From: Clostridiales bacterium
GTDB taxonomy: Bacteria; Bacillota; Clostridia; Peptostreptococcales; Anaerovoracaceae
DNA length: 57,370 bases
Assembly: GCA_012513435.1 (NCBI GenBank)
Contig: JAAZCE010000010.1
Location: 1 to 57,370, forward strand
Direction: 5' to 3'
This document shows, in pieces, positions 36,844 through 46,519 of the stretch. Within the stretch, counting starts at the first letter, position 1, and each line of letters begins with the position of its first letter. The notes beneath the pieces are model-generated. The model had not been told where the DNA came from. It made no database searches and was given only the letters and a program-made list of their open reading frames with translations. The translations under genes were made by a program, and so were the position numbers.

Positions 36844-38103
36844 CTACTTACCTTCCTCGTTGTCTATGTGATTAAATTCATCTTTGAATTTCCAACAATA
36901 CCCTAACCTAAAGCTCATAAGGCATACTTCTGTAAAACTCTTCATCAAGGCTACCAACAAAATCGTAAAATTATCGGTTAAACCTAAAATAACTAAGCCC
37001 GTTATTTGAACTATTGCAGCTCCCAATGTTGTCTTTGTGGTTTCCTTTGCCTTACCCAAGGCTCCAAGAGTAGGCCAGCCAAACAGCATAGCAGGGAAGC
37101 TAAACAATAATACAGGAACAAGACACCGCATTACTGGTGCTGCCGCTGCGTATTTTACCCCTCCTGCTATAGACAAGATAGGCTCGGCAAAAACCATAAC
37201 GATTATGCAACCTCCTATAACTATAGGCAGGAATATCTTAATCACTTTTTTAATAACATTGATGTCTTTAGTTTTAATCATTTGTGGGTAGATACCGTTA
37301 TTGATAGGAGTATACATTGCCCTTACTGCCGAAACTAGCTGTAAACAAACAGCCCAATATGCCACATCAACTCTGTCCATAAAAATCCCCACAAGAATAG
37401 TGTTGAGAGCACCAAATACTGTAGTAGCTGCTTCAGAAACAAAATACACACTTGATATCTTTAATGATTGCCATCCACTTTTTACCGAATTGACAAAGCT
37501 TATCTTGATTCCCAGCCTCTTCACTTCAATCAATGTAAGTATAATTGCCACTAAAGAACTTAATATATCCAGTATAGGAATCCACAATATATCTTCATTA
37601 CCTCTCACAAGTACAAGGGTAAGCCCTACAGATATAGTCTTCATAATGACATACCTAATTGTAATTATATGCATAAGTTCCATGCCTCTAAACAGAAACT
37701 CCAGCAAAAATGTAGATAAGGCTATAGGAATAAACGCCAATATAGTATATAGCATATTTTCCCTTAGTATTTCTATAAAAAAGGCCGCTGTAATAATGAC
37801 AGCAAAAGCAGCCAAGGACAATGTCCCTTTAGCCGCAATAATGTTCCCGGTTATTTGACCAATTTTAGTTAGACTTTCCCTAGCCTCCGTAATGGCTTTT
37901 ACTCCGGAAAGCATAAACCCAAAGTCCACTATAAGCTGAGCATATACCATAGTTGCTTTAACGTATGAAACCACACCATAACAATCCACTGACAGCACCC
38001 TCGTTAAATAAGGTAAAGTTATCAGTGGAAAAATCAACTTAGCAATATTCATAATGTAAAGCATGCTCACATTAAAAGCTATGCCTTTTCTCTGTTTCTT
38101 CAT
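36844..38103 (-). CDS. Wzx-type oligosaccharide flippase (second copy)
   Basis: 419 residues with 12 or more helices. The opening GIAFNVSMLYIMNIAKLIFP and TLPYLTRVLSVDCYGVVSY are typical of RfbX/Wzx exporters of the MOP family. It is not close to the Wzx at 3343-4635, supporting two separate export systems. With the ligase-like gene 2 bp downstream it forms a two-gene unit. The ribosome site before 38103 is weak, and I saw no convincing promoter in the 50 bp upstream. Confidence 0.85.
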   Translation of the reverse strand: MKKQRKGIAFNVSMLYIMNIAKLIFPLITLPYLTRVLSVDCYGVVSYVKATMVYAQLIVDFGFMLSGVKAITEARESLTKIGQITGNIIAAKGTLSLAAFAVIITAAFFIEILRENMLYTILAFIPIALSTFLLEFLFRGMELMHIITIRYVIMKTISVGLTLVLVRGNEDILWIPILDILSSLVAIILTLIEVKRLGIKISFVNSVKSGWQSLKISSVYFVSEAATTVFGALNTILVGIFMDRVDVAYWAVCLQLVSAVRAMYTPINNGIYPQMIKTKDINVIKKVIKIFLPIVIGGCIIVMVFAEPILSIAGGVKYAAAAPVMRCLVPVLLFSFPAMLFGWPTLGALGKAKETTKTTLGAAIVQITGLVILGLTDNFTILLVALMKSFTEVCLMSFRLGYCWKFKDEFNHIDNEEGK

Positions 38104-38152
38104 GAATTTATCTTTCGAATTTAATCTAGGTGTTCATTTTACAACATTTCTT

Positions 38153-38776
38153 TTACGTTTGCAACCTCTCAACCCTCCCCACTGATACTTCATAGGCTGT
38201 CTTCACCGTCATTTGGCCTTCTTCCGTATATTTGCGGTATTCACGGCTTTGGAGGCGGCCTTCCACGGCTACCTTATCACCGACGGAAAGACTCCCGGCA
38301 AAGGTGGCATTTCTGCCCCAGGCGATGGATGGTATGTAGTCTGATTTGTTGTAAAGCCTATTCACCGCAATCATCATGTCGCAAATCTCGCGTCCCAAGG
38401 GCGACGTACGGTGTATAGGTTCTTTGCAGATGAATCCTTCAAGGCATACAATGTTTTCATAGGTGAAGCCTTCTCTTCTGCAATAGCTCATTTCATGGAC
38501 AAAAACCGTGATTTCCAGCTTGTTGCGCCCTTCCTTTTCTTTGTTATAGGTTCGCACCTGCCCTCTCACTTCCAAAAGCTCGCCTTCTCTGGGAGACCTC
38601 CCCCCTAGAAGCCTTTCCGATATTAGGAGCTTGATCTTGTCCTCGTATCCGCTCCTTCTGAATATTCCCAGGGTGATTGCATAAAAAGCCTCACCATAGG
38701 TCTTATGGTTAAACAATGGTCCTGTAAGCACGCGGCCTGCAAGGCTAACATCATTGCTCTGCAATATATTTTCCAT
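38153..38776 (-). CDS. Double-OB single-stranded DNA-binding-like protein
   Basis: 207 residues with two OB-like halves: VSLAGRVLTGPLF to about residue 90, and CLEGFICKEPIHRTSPLGRE to the end. The second half has the SSB pattern DYIPSIAWGRNA and VGDKVAVEGRLQSREY. It lacks the acidic C-terminal tip (DDDIPF-like) that bacterial SSB uses to bind partners, so it is not the main replicative SSB. I recall similar two-OB proteins in other Clostridia, without a defined role. AAGGGGG precedes the ATG. Confidence 0.75.
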   Translation of the reverse strand: MENILQSNDVSLAGRVLTGPLFNHKTYGEAFYAITLGIFRRSGYEDKIKLLISERLLGGRSPREGELLEVRGQVRTYNKEKEGRNKLEITVFVHEMSYCRREGFTYENIVCLEGFICKEPIHRTSPLGREICDMMIAVNRLYNKSDYIPSIAWGRNATFAGSLSVGDKVAVEGRLQSREYRKYTEEGQMTVKTAYEVSVGRVERLQT

Positions 38777-38866
38777 AAAAAATCCCCCTTAAGGTACATA
38801 CTATTAAAAGATATGCACCTGCAAGAGGGTTTTATACTCACTTTATTCGATTTTCAACGACACACC

Positions 38867-39319
38867 CTAAAGCTCCAGCAGCATTACCTCGGGATGACAG
38901 TCTACCCCGTACTGAGGACAGGTGAGGCACTCGAAGAAGTTTGGAGCATCCTTTCTTTCCACGGTAACAAAGCCCTGCTTTTTAAAGAACTCGGGTGCCC
39001 TTGCCACAAGGTATATACGCTCGCCTCCTTGCTTGAGAGTCTCTTCGATTCCCCGCTCCAGCAAAGCCTTCCCCAGCTTATACTTCCTGTACTTCGGGTC
39101 TATTGCAATACCGTCTACAATAAACTCGCCCTCGCGTTTGGCCAGCACAAAACCACCAATAAGCTTGACATATTCCCGGCCGTCTCCCTCAGTTATCTCC
39201 CAGCACTTGACGATATCCGTAGGCACCGGCTCATCTTCGCTGAATTCCAGTTGGTTCTCTATAAAAAACGGTACCAGCTTTTCATAATCCGTAGTTTCAC
39301 TAATTTTAAAATTAATCAT
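38867..39319 (-). CDS. GNAT-family N-acetyltransferase
   Basis: About 150 residues, GNAT fold. The acetyl-CoA loop is in AIDPKYRKYKLGKALLERGI, followed by RIYLVARAPEFFKKQGFVTVER. The C-terminal LTCPQYGVDCHPEVMLLEL carries two cysteines, typical of a clostridial GNAT branch related to ArgA-like N-acetylglutamate enzymes; the substrate is not certain. ATG 39319, about 12 bases after AGGAG, is chosen over 39343. It overlaps the end of the lipid kinase gene by 8 bp. Confidence 0.78.
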   Translation of the reverse strand: MINFKISETTDYEKLVPFFIENQLEFSEDEPVPTDIVKCWEITEGDGREYVKLIGGFVLAKREGEFIVDGIAIDPKYRKYKLGKALLERGIEETLKQGGERIYLVARAPEFFKKQGFVTVERKDAPNFFECLTCPQYGVDCHPEVMLLEL

Positions 39320-40226
39320 AATGCCATGTATCTCCTGATACAAATACCTCCAATCTTTCGTGGAGCACGCTGAAATGCAGCGGCAGCTTCTCTCCGTGCT
39401 CGCCGTCTATATCGGTGCTGATGTCCTCCGGTGATTCAATGGTCATAGACTCCGTCTGAAAGCACAGCACATTTCTGTTGTTAGGATGTCTGCCGTTAAC
39501 CACCTCAAAGAGCAGTGGTGCCAGCTCGACCATAGGCATCTTCTTAAAAGCGATAACATCTAACAGCCCGTCGTTCATCGAGGACTGAGGCGACAGCTTC
39601 CTGAAACCTCCCGCCGATTCTCCGTTCATTACCACCATGAAATATACTTCCCCCTCATAGGTCTTTTCCGGTGTTATCAGCTTAACCGGCAAAGCTCTTA
39701 TCTGAGGAATTTCCGTCAGTGCCTTGAGGTAATATGCCAGAACACCTATAGCGTTCTTCAAGGTCGGGTCCGTCTTCTGGCTCACGTCAATGAGGGCGCC
39801 CATAGCAGCAACGTTTATAAAGTTCCTGTTGTTCACTACTCCCACATCCACCTTTGTAGACTTTTCACCCAGTGCTACATCCAGTAGCAGCTCCATGTCC
39901 GAGGGCAGCTCGAAATAGTATGCGAAGTCATTGGCTGTCCCTGCCGGCAGTATTGCCAAAGGCAGATTGATATCGTTCTTTACCATTGCGTTTACACAAA
40001 GGTTGATAGTCCCGTCCCCTCCGGCGGCAATTATTCTGCTGAACTCCGTCTGGTCTATGTCCTCAAGGACCTTGCTTATAATTCTTCCCTTCGCAGCTCT
40101 CACAGGCACTACCTGATAGCCCGCCCGCTGGCATCGCTCCACGATACGGTCAAGATTGTTCTTAAAAACACCGCTTCCGGAATAAGCATTATAATAAAGC
40201 AATATCTTGTTTTTCTTCTTTTCCAT
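39312..40226 (-). CDS. Diacylglycerol kinase-family lipid kinase (YegS/DgkB-like)
   Basis: 304 residues. The nucleotide site is IIAAGGDGTINLCVNAM (GGDGT at ~66-70), with LPLAILPAGTANDFAYYF and a C-terminal beta-sandwich (MVVMNGESAGGFRKLSP, DGLLDVI). These soluble kinases phosphorylate diacylglycerol or similar lipids; in Gram-positives DgkB recycles the diacylglycerol left by lipoteichoic acid synthesis. AAGGAGG precedes the ATG, and the gene overlaps folC by 38 bp. Confidence 0.87.
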   Translation of the reverse strand: MEKKKNKILLYYNAYSGSGVFKNNLDRIVERCQRAGYQVVPVRAAKGRIISKVLEDIDQTEFSRIIAAGGDGTINLCVNAMVKNDINLPLAILPAGTANDFAYYFELPSDMELLLDVALGEKSTKVDVGVVNNRNFINVAAMGALIDVSQKTDPTLKNAIGVLAYYLKALTEIPQIRALPVKLITPEKTYEGEVYFMVVMNGESAGGFRKLSPQSSMNDGLLDVIAFKKMPMVELAPLLFEVVNGRHPNNRNVLCFQTESMTIESPEDISTDIDGEHGEKLPLHFSVLHERLEVFVSGDTWHYD

Positions 40227-41505
40227 CCCTCAAAGCCCTCCTTATCTCTCCTACCAAATACAGGGAGCCTGCAACCAGAACAACATCATAATCCGTGCTG
40301 TTTCTCACAAGCTCTGCGCATTTTTCAGACTCTATAACCGCTCTTACCTTTATTCCTCTATCTGCAATGCACTGTGCCAGCTCCTCCTTGGTAAGCTTCC
40401 TCGGATTGTCCGGCTCCGTTGCAACTACATCCCTTGTTATCTTCAGCAGGTGGTCCAAAATCCTCTCTACCTGTTTGTCTCTCAGTATTCCTGTCACAAG
40501 AAGAACCTTCTTATCATGGAAAAGGTCTTTCATGGTCTCCTGTAAAGCCTCGGCTCCCGCCTCGTTATGGGCACCGTCTAGTATTATGGCAGGCTCTCCC
40601 CTTATTATCTCAAAGCGTCCGGGCTGCACGGCCTTCTTCAATCCCGTGTAAAGTCTGCTGCGTTCCACCTTGATTTTGCCTTGCTTCCTGAGAACCTCTA
40701 TTATGGCAAGAGCTGTCTTCAGGTTTTCACCTTGATGCTTGCCCTCCATGGAAATCTCAACGCCTCTGTATTCCGTCCCGTAAAGCTCCATATCCACGGT
40801 TTGACCTTGAGTAGTTTCCTTTGTAGTTCTTACGGGAATACCTGAAATATCGTAAAGCCTGCTGCTTTTTTCATAGGCTTTTCTTGCAATGACCGCAGCC
40901 GCTTCGTTACTCGAAACGTTGGATATTACAGGCACTCCTTCCTTGATTATGCCCGCCTTATCTCCTGCGATTTCTGTCAGGGTGTTTCCCAGTCTGTCCA
41001 TATGATCATAGGAAACGGATGCTATGGCGCAGGCCAACGGCTGGCTTATTACGTTAGTGGAATCTCCGCTGCCTCCAAGTCCCACTTCCAGAACGGTGAT
41101 GTCAGCGCCTTTTTCCTTAAAGTAAAGGAAAGCGATAGCCGTGACCACCTCAAATTCCGTAGGAGAATCAAGCCCTTCTTCAACCATTTCCCTAACGGCA
41201 GCCAGGACTTTGCCTGTAAAAAGTTCTAGGTCTTCATTGGAAATCTTCTCTCCTGCCAGCTGTATTCTTTCGTTAAAACTTTCTATAAAGGGCGACGTGT
41301 AAAGGCCTACCTTGTAGCCGCAGGCCATCAAGCCTTCTGCCAAAAATTTGCATACTGAACCTTTGCCGTTGGTGCCGGCTACGTGGATAACCTTCAGGCC
41401 CTCATGGGGGTTCCCCAATTTGTCAAGCAAAACGTTCATCCTGTCCAGTCCCAGTATGCTTCCGAACCTGTCGAATTCGTGTATTTTGTCTATAGCTGTT
41501 GACAT
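40189..41505 (-). CDS. folC: Folylpolyglutamate synthase/dihydrofolate synthase
   Basis: 438 residues, Mur-ligase-like fold. The P-loop is HVAGTNGKGSVCKF (~41-54); ASVSYDHMDRLGNTLTEIAGDKAGIIKEG (split) and DGAHNEAGAEAL complete the family signature. It adds glutamate to folates so they stay in the cell and bind folate enzymes such as Fhs and FolD encoded 6-9 kb away. It follows valS after a single-base gap, suggesting co-transcription. Confidence 0.93.
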   Translation of the reverse strand: MSTAIDKIHEFDRFGSILGLDRMNVLLDKLGNPHEGLKVIHVAGTNGKGSVCKFLAEGLMACGYKVGLYTSPFIESFNERIQLAGEKISNEDLELFTGKVLAAVREMVEEGLDSPTEFEVVTAIAFLYFKEKGADITVLEVGLGGSGDSTNVISQPLACAIASVSYDHMDRLGNTLTEIAGDKAGIIKEGVPVISNVSSNEAAAVIARKAYEKSSRLYDISGIPVRTTKETTQGQTVDMELYGTEYRGVEISMEGKHQGENLKTALAIIEVLRKQGKIKVERSRLYTGLKKAVQPGRFEIIRGEPAIILDGAHNEAGAEALQETMKDLFHDKKVLLVTGILRDKQVERILDHLLKITRDVVATEPDNPRKLTKEELAQCIADRGIKVRAVIESEKCAELVRNSTDYDVVLVAGSLYLVGEIRRALRDGKEEKQDIALL

Positions 41506-44277
41506 TTATTTATTGACCTTCTTTTCAACTGCTGCCATCCTGTCGCAAACCTTGGCAAGCATTTCCTCGTACTTAACTTGCTTTGCTTTTTCTTCTTCAA
41601 TTACCTTCTCCGGAGCCTTGCTTATGAAGCCCTGGTTCCCTAGCTTGCCGGCTACTCTCTTGACTTCGCCCTCCAGCTTCTTCTTTTCCTTGGTGAGTCT
41701 TTCAAGCTCTGCTCCGTAATCCATAATGTCGTCTGTCGGTATGAAGATTTCTGCTCCGTCTACTACTGCCGACATTACTTCTTCAGGGACTTCTTCTTTG
41801 GATTTTGCAAAGGTTATATCCGTGATGTTGGCCAGCTTCTTAATATATCTTCCGCCAGCTTTAACAATCTCTTCCTTGCCGTCTTTACTGACTATATAGG
41901 CACTAAGCTTCTTGCTAGGTGCAGCATCGGCTTCTGCTCTGATGTTTCTTATGCTTCTTATTACAGCCATTGCCATCTCCAGCCTCTCGGCTTCTTCCGG
42001 GAAGGTCAGTACTTCGTCCGCTACAGGCCAGTTTCCCTTGATCAGAAAGCCCTGAGGATTATCCTTTGTCGGGTTCTCCTTCGGCAGATATGTCCAGATT
42101 TCTTCGGTAATATACGGCATGAATGGATGAAGCAGTCTGAGCATATCCTTCAAAGCCTTTACAAGAACTGCTCTCGCTACCTTCTTGTCTTCTTCATTGT
42201 CTCCGTAAAGCCTGCCTTTAACGATTTCTATATACCAGTCGCAGTACTCATTCCAAATAAGGTCATAAGCCCTCTGTCCTGCCAGTGCCAGGTCGAATTT
42301 TTCCATAGCCTGAGTGATATATTTAACTGCATCGTTTACTCTCGATATTATCCATTTGTCTTCGTCTTTCAGCCTCTCTTTGCCGGCGCCCTGTGCGCCG
42401 ACGGAAGGTGTTTTGCCGGTGCCTTGTGCACCGGCGCTGCCTGCGTCCAGCAGGCTTTCCATATCAGCCATAGGCAGGAAGCTGCCGTCTTCGTCCTGAA
42501 GGTTCATTATAACGAATCGTGATGCGTTCCAAAGCTTGTTTGCAAAGTTTCTCGCTGACTCCAGTTTATCTGTCTTGAACCTCATATCGTTCCCCGGCGT
42601 GATTCCTATGGTCAGCATGAATCTGAGGGCGTCGGCTCCGTATTGGTCTATGATTTCCAGCGGGTCGATGCCATTACCCAGGGATTTGCTCATCTTGCGG
42701 CCCTGCGCATCTCTTACCAGACCGTGTACATATACGTATTTAAAAGGCACTTCTCCTGTCATTTCAAGTGCTGAAAATACCATCCTTACTACCCAAAAGA
42801 ATATGATATCATAGCCTGTTACTAGAACATCTGTTGGATAAAAATATTTCAACTCCTCTGTTTCCTCCGGCCAGCCCAGTGTCGAAAAAGGCCACAATGC
42901 CGACGAGAACCATGTGTCAAGAACGTCTTCATCCTGTTTGATATTGGTGCTTCCGCACTTGGCACACTTACTAGGGGCTTCTTCTGATACCATCAGCTCC
43001 CCGCACTGCTGACAATAGTATGCTGGTATTCTGTGCACCCACCAGAGCTGTCTTGATATACACCAGTCCCTGATTTCCTCAAGCCAGTGGAGATAGATCT
43101 TCTCAAACCTGTCTGGAACGTGTTCTAGATTGCCTTTCTTGGCTACCTGGATAGCCGGCTTTGCCAGATCTTCCATCTTTACAAACCACTGATCCGAAAG
43201 CATAGGCTCAACAACCGTGCCGCATCTATAGCAGCCGCCTACAGGGATAACCTTTTCTTCTGTCTTTACGAGATAGCCTGCGTCTTCAAGGTCCTTGACC
43301 CAGGTCTTCCTGCATTCGTATCTATCCATGCCTTCGTACTTGCCTGCTAGCTCATTCATGGTGGCGTCAAGGTTGATGCATGACGGTGCATCAAGTCCGT
43401 GCCTCTGGCCTACTTCAAAGTCGTTAGGGTCATGAGCCGGTGTTATCTTAACTGCGCCTGTACCCTTCTCAGGGTCCGGGTACGGGTCAGCAATGACAGG
43501 TATTTCCTTGCCTACCAGGGGCAGAACCACATTCTTGCCAACCATATCCTTGTATCTTTCATCACTTGGGTGGACTGCTATGGCAATGTCACCAAACATG
43601 GTTTCAGGTCTTGATGTAGCAACTATTATGCCGTCGCCCCCTTCCGCTGCCGGGTATCTGAAGTACCAGTACATTCCATTTTTGTCTTCGTGTTCAACCT
43701 CTGCATCAGAAAGAGATGTTCCACAATCGGGGCACCAGTTGATAAGTCTGTTCCCTCTATATATCAGCCCCTTTTCGTAGAGCTTAACGAAGAAATGATT
43801 TACTGCTTTGTTGCAGCCCTCATCCATGGTAAAGCGTTCTTTTTCCCAGTCGCAGGAGTCTCCTAGCTTGCGGCACTGCTTAGTAATCTTACCGCCGAAT
43901 TCTTCCTTCCATGCCCAGGCGCGTTTAAGGAATTCCTCTCTCCCCAGGTCTTCTTTTTCTTTACCTTCTGTTTCTCTTATTCTGTCAACTACCTTTACCT
44001 CTGTGGCAATGCTTGCGTGGTCACTGCCGGGAAGCCACAATGCGCTGTACCCTTGTAGTCTCTTGAATCTAGTAAGTACATCCTGTAATGTCTGGTCCAG
44101 TGCGTGGCCCATATGAAGCTGCCCCGTAATGTTTGGAGGCGGCATTACGATTGTAAATGGTTTTTTGTCAGGGTCAACGTGAGCCTTGAAGGCTCCGCCT
44201 TTTTCCCACATATCGTATATTCTGTCCTCGAATTTCTTGGGGTCGTAAGTCTTTGCTAAGTTCTTCTCTATCGTCAT
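41506..44277 (-). CDS. valS: Valyl-tRNA synthetase with an in-frame repeat insertion
   Basis: About 923 residues, class I synthetase. It has [17 protein letters not shown] (HIGH motif), the CP1 editing domain ([16 protein letters not shown] and zinc-like CxxC pairs), [12 protein letters not shown] and a C-terminal coiled coil. A longer ATG at 44355 overlaps the upstream gene; ATG 44277 with GAGGAAA upstream gives the normal N-terminus. Between the catalytic core and the anticodon domain lies an extra Gly/Ala-rich stretch with two 11-residue units, [11 protein letters not shown] and [11 protein letters not shown], where related enzymes have a short linker. No T-box is present upstream. Confidence 0.94.
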   Translation of the reverse strand: MTIEKNLAKTYDPKKFEDRIYDMWEKGGAFKAHVDPDKKPFTIVMPPPNITGQLHMGHALDQTLQDVLTRFKRLQGYSALWLPGSDHASIATEVKVVDRIRETEGKEKEDLGREEFLKRAWAWKEEFGGKITKQCRKLGDSCDWEKERFTMDEGCNKAVNHFFVKLYEKGLIYRGNRLINWCPDCGTSLSDAEVEHEDKNGMYWYFRYPAAEGGDGIIVATSRPETMFGDIAIAVHPSDERYKDMVGKNVVLPLVGKEIPVIADPYPDPEKGTGAVKITPAHDPNDFEVGQRHGLDAPSCINLDATMNELAGKYEGMDRYECRKTWVKDLEDAGYLVKTEEKVIPVGGCYRCGTVVEPMLSDQWFVKMEDLAKPAIQVAKKGNLEHVPDRFEKIYLHWLEEIRDWCISRQLWWVHRIPAYYCQQCGELMVSEEAPSKCAKCGSTNIKQDEDVLDTWFSSALWPFSTLGWPEETEELKYFYPTDVLVTGYDIIFFWVVRMVFSALEMTGEVPFKYVYVHGLVRDAQGRKMSKSLGNGIDPLEIIDQYGADALRFMLTIGITPGNDMRFKTDKLESARNFANKLWNASRFVIMNLQDEDGSFLPMADMESLLDAGSAGAQGTGKTPSVGAQGAGKERLKDEDKWIISRVNDAVKYITQAMEKFDLALAGQRAYDLIWNEYCDWYIEIVKGRLYGDNEEDKKVARAVLVKALKDMLRLLHPFMPYITEEIWTYLPKENPTKDNPQGFLIKGNWPVADEVLTFPEEAERLEMAMAVIRSIRNIRAEADAAPSKKLSAYIVSKDGKEEIVKAGGRYIKKLANITDITFAKSKEEVPEEVMSAVVDGAEIFIPTDDIMDYGAELERLTKEKKKLEGEVKRVAGKLGNQGFISKAPEKVIEEEKAKQVKYEEMLAKVCDRMAAVEKKVNK
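42382..42435 (-). repeat. Two 21-bp hairpin-forming repeats, 33 bp apart, inside valS
   Basis: GCCGGTGC-CTTGT-GCACCGGC (42415-42435) is a perfect 8-bp stem with a 5-nt loop. 42382-42402 is a near copy with one mismatched pair. The 33-bp period encodes an 11-residue unit in frame with ValS. Confidence 0.8.
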
Positions 44278-44278
44278 T

Positions 44279-44845
44279 TTAATTTTCCTCTTTGTCTTCC
44301 TTTTTGTCTTCTTCCTTGCATTCTGGTTCAGCTCCTTCGCCTTCTTCATATTCAAAGTCTTCCAGATCTTCCTCCGGACCGTCCTTTGACACTTCTTTTT
44401 CCATGTCTTTCTTCATGGCCGCAACCATTTCGGCGCCAAAGACAACATTATCGCTCATAGGATTGATTACAAATCCTGCTACGGAATTCTGTGGCTGAAG
44501 AAGCATGGCTGCCAAATCGTCGAAGTTGATTATCAGGCTGCGCTGATTCTCATCCACCTCGCACTTGAGCATTTCCTCTCCATCGGTAAAGACGGGATAA
44601 TACAAATCGCCGTTGTCTGCTGATATAAGCTCGAAGCTGATTGCCGTGTCCTTTTCAAGGATTACCTCCCCTGTTTCCTTGTCGTATTCAGGGTCCTTAT
44701 CCATAGACACCGGGGCCAGCAGTCTTGCTCTGACCACTTCGTTTAAAAACTTAACGGAATTTTCCATTCCGGAATTTTCCTTTGCCTTAACAATTGCGTC
44801 CTTCAATGCAGGATTCTTTACTGGGCTGATGTTTTGTGTATCCAT
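44279..44845 (-). CDS. SseB-like protein
   Basis: 188 residues. Residues ~20-140 resemble the SseB N-terminal domain ([53 protein letters not shown]). The last ~40 residues are nearly all Glu, Asp and Lys, probably a disordered acidic tail. SseB was named for an effect on serine sensitivity in E. coli; its molecular role is not settled. It starts at the stop of the LarC-like gene (TAATG) and ends 1 base before the valS start. Confidence 0.7.
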   Translation of the reverse strand: MDTQNISPVKNPALKDAIVKAKENSGMENSVKFLNEVVRARLLAPVSMDKDPEYDKETGEVILEKDTAISFELISADNGDLYYPVFTDGEEMLKCEVDENQRSLIINFDDLAAMLLQPQNSVAGFVINPMSDNVVFGAEMVAAMKKDMEKEVSKDGPEEDLEDFEYEEGEGAEPECKEEDKKEDKEEN

Positions 44846-45627
44846 TACTCCACCTCATCAATTATTTTTTCTGTTGCGACTGTTGATATTACATCTGTTG
44901 TATCTGTTGCAATTTTCAAAATGTATGCTTTCAGTCCGCCTCTTCCTGTACTTCGGCTTCCTGTGGCTTCTGTGTGCTTCATAATTATCACCGAAGGAGC
45001 CGTCTCATCAATACCTTCCAATGCGTCTGCTAGCCCCTTAACGTTGGAATCTGGCTCAGCTCCTATTCCCATAAGGCTTGCAAGCCCCGAAGGAGTAACC
45101 ATTTCTGTATCTATATCTGCTGTCCTGAATTCAAAGCTACTCTTTTCCATCAGCGCTTTGACAGCAGGGACGGGTACTGGTATTCGCCCGTGGCTGCATA
45201 ATATGTAGCCACGTCCATCGCAAATTGGCGATGTTACTGTTAGATCAGGGGCTATATCCTCCATGGCCATTCCTATACCCAAGGCATTCTTGATGGCCTC
45301 GTCCCTTCCCACCTCATGAAAGTGCACTGTTTCAAGGGTCGCTCCATGAACCTTGGCCTCAGCGTCAGCTATATAGGCATAAATATTTTCAGCCACTTCC
45401 TTGGCTCTAAGCGAAAATCCGCTTGCGCCAATTAACCTTTGGACTTCCTCATAGCTACGTCCATGATGGCCCTCCGAGTCATGATGATGATCGTCAAAAC
45501 CAGACTTAAAGTCCGCCTCTTTCATGGCAGCCTTTATCTGCTCACCGCAGTCGCTCAAATCCATGAGCGCCTTTAGCATCATATCGCCGCTTATTCCGTT
45601 TTCACAATTAAAATATAATACTTCCAT
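44845..45627 (-). CDS. LarC-like protein, N-terminal (LarC1) part only
   Basis: 260 residues. It opens EVLYFNCENGISGDMMLKAL, has a histidine-rich segment FDDHHHDSEGHHGRSYEE (~44-61), ETVHFHEVGRDEA and VTPSGLASLMGIGAEPD, the hallmarks of LarC/TIGR00299 proteins. Full LarC (~400 residues) inserts nickel into the pincer cofactor of lactate racemase; in some species it is split by a programmed frameshift. Here the frame ends with TAA and the next gene is SseB-like, so no LarC2 half follows. No larA, larB or larE is in the window. No ribosome site precedes the ATG; the -10 box is 8 nt away. Confidence 0.78.
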   Translation of the reverse strand: MEVLYFNCENGISGDMMLKALMDLSDCGEQIKAAMKEADFKSGFDDHHHDSEGHHGRSYEEVQRLIGASGFSLRAKEVAENIYAYIADAEAKVHGATLETVHFHEVGRDEAIKNALGIGMAMEDIAPDLTVTSPICDGRGYILCSHGRIPVPVPAVKALMEKSSFEFRTADIDTEMVTPSGLASLMGIGAEPDSNVKGLADALEGIDETAPSVIIMKHTEATGSRSTGRGGLKAYILKIATDTTDVISTVATEKIIDEVE

Positions 45628-45635
45628 ATTTGATT

Positions 45636-45664
45636 ATTCTACCACAAAAATACAGTTATTTGAA
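45636..45664 (-). promoter_or_regulatory. Promoter of the LarC-like gene, implying a leaderless mRNA
   Basis: TTCAAA (45659-45664) and TAGAAT (45636-45641) are 17 bp apart on the minus strand. Only 8 bases separate the -10 box from the ATG at 45627, so transcription should start within 1-2 nt of the start codon. Confidence 0.55.
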
Positions 45665-45677
45665 TACGTTTTTGTTG

Positions 45678-45706
45678 TTTACATTTTAAGGGTTATATGG
45701 TAATAT
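45678..45706 (+). promoter_or_regulatory. Promoter of the PD-(D/E)XK-like gene
   Basis: TTTACA (45678-45683) and TAATAT (45701-45706) are separated by 17 bp, followed by AAGGAGG at 45716-45722 and the ATG at 45734. It is divergent from the promoter of the LarC-like gene. Confidence 0.6.
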
Positions 45707-45733
45707 TTTACATATAAGGAGGTGCTCCATCCA

Positions 45734-46519
45734 ATGCTTGTCAATTATTTGGAAATCCACTTGAAACATTTATTGAAAAAAGAAGCAATATATCTACGTA
45801 GGCTTGAAGAACGTTATAATAAAATGCCTCAAGGAAAGCTTGCAGTCAGAAAAAAGAATTCTTACCTTTGCTATTATTTAGTCAACAACGGCAATGAACG
45901 TGGAATAGGCCGCAATAAAGAGCTTATTAATGCCCTTTGCGAGAAAATATCTCTTGAATCAGAAATTGCAATTGTAAATTACAATTTAGCAACATTAAAA
46001 AAAGCTCTACTGACCATTGGATGTTTTTTTAAAAAGCTCGAAGAAAAAAATAGCACTTCCAATTCACGTATTACCAGTCTTATTGCAGAAGGCTTACTTT
46101 CAGAGCCTAACCTAATGTTTCGATGGTCAAAGGTATCCTTTGAAAGTAATTCTGGCTGGTCTGACGATCTAAAGTACAAGACTCCCGGTGGCACTATAGT
46201 CAGAACAAAATCCGAATATTTTATTGCAATTTTTTTGGAAAAATATCATATTCCATATAGATATGAAGCAAAGCTTGCAATTAATGGCGAAATATTTTAC
46301 CCGGATTTCACTCTATATAAGCCTGACGGCACTTTTATTGTATGGGGGCATCTAGGTCTATATGGGGATCCCAACTATGACCAAAGGACCTTAAAAAAAC
46401 TTATATCCTATCGAGCCGCAGGATACGTTGAACATACTAATCTCATTTGCACCTACGAAGGTGATATTGCTGCAGAAGAGAGACTCCTAGAGATCCTTAA
46501 TAGGTATTACTATTGTTAA
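45734..46519 (+). CDS. Uncharacterised protein with a PD-(D/E)XK nuclease-like C-terminal domain
   Basis: About 261 residues. The first half is helical and charged, without a recognised domain. The C-terminal ~110 residues follow a restriction-endonuclease-like pattern: RTKSEYFIAIFLEKYHIPYRYEAKL (Glu of motif I, split), FYPDFTLYKPDG (Asp), then VWGHLGLYGDPNYDQRTLKKLISY. Relatives I recall carry WEH at the third site; here the Glu is replaced by Gly. A GTG at 45722 is also in frame but overlaps the AAGGAGG site, so ATG 45734 (spacing 11) is preferred. A lone gene between a divergent promoter and a terminator. Confidence 0.6.
   Translation: MLVNYLEIHLKHLLKKEAIYLRRLEERYNKMPQGKLAVRKKNSYLCYYLVNNGNERGIGRNKELINALCEKISLESEIAIVNYNLATLKKALLTIGCFFKKLEEKNSTSNSRITSLIAEGLLSEPNLMFRWSKVSFESNSGWSDDLKYKTPGGTIVRTKSEYFIAIFLEKYHIPYRYEAKLAINGEIFYPDFTLYKPDGTFIVWGHLGLYGDPNYDQRTLKKLISYRAAGYVEHTNLICTYEGDIAAEERLLEILNRYYYC

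Noticed and set aside
38705-39373. Plus-strand open frame of 222 codons over the GNAT gene
   Set aside because: It covers the antisense of the GNAT gene and parts of ssb and the lipid kinase gene, and resembles no protein family.
44845-44870. Programmed frameshift joining LarC1 to LarC2
   Set aside because: The downstream frame encodes an SseB-like protein, with no LarC2 motifs in any frame.
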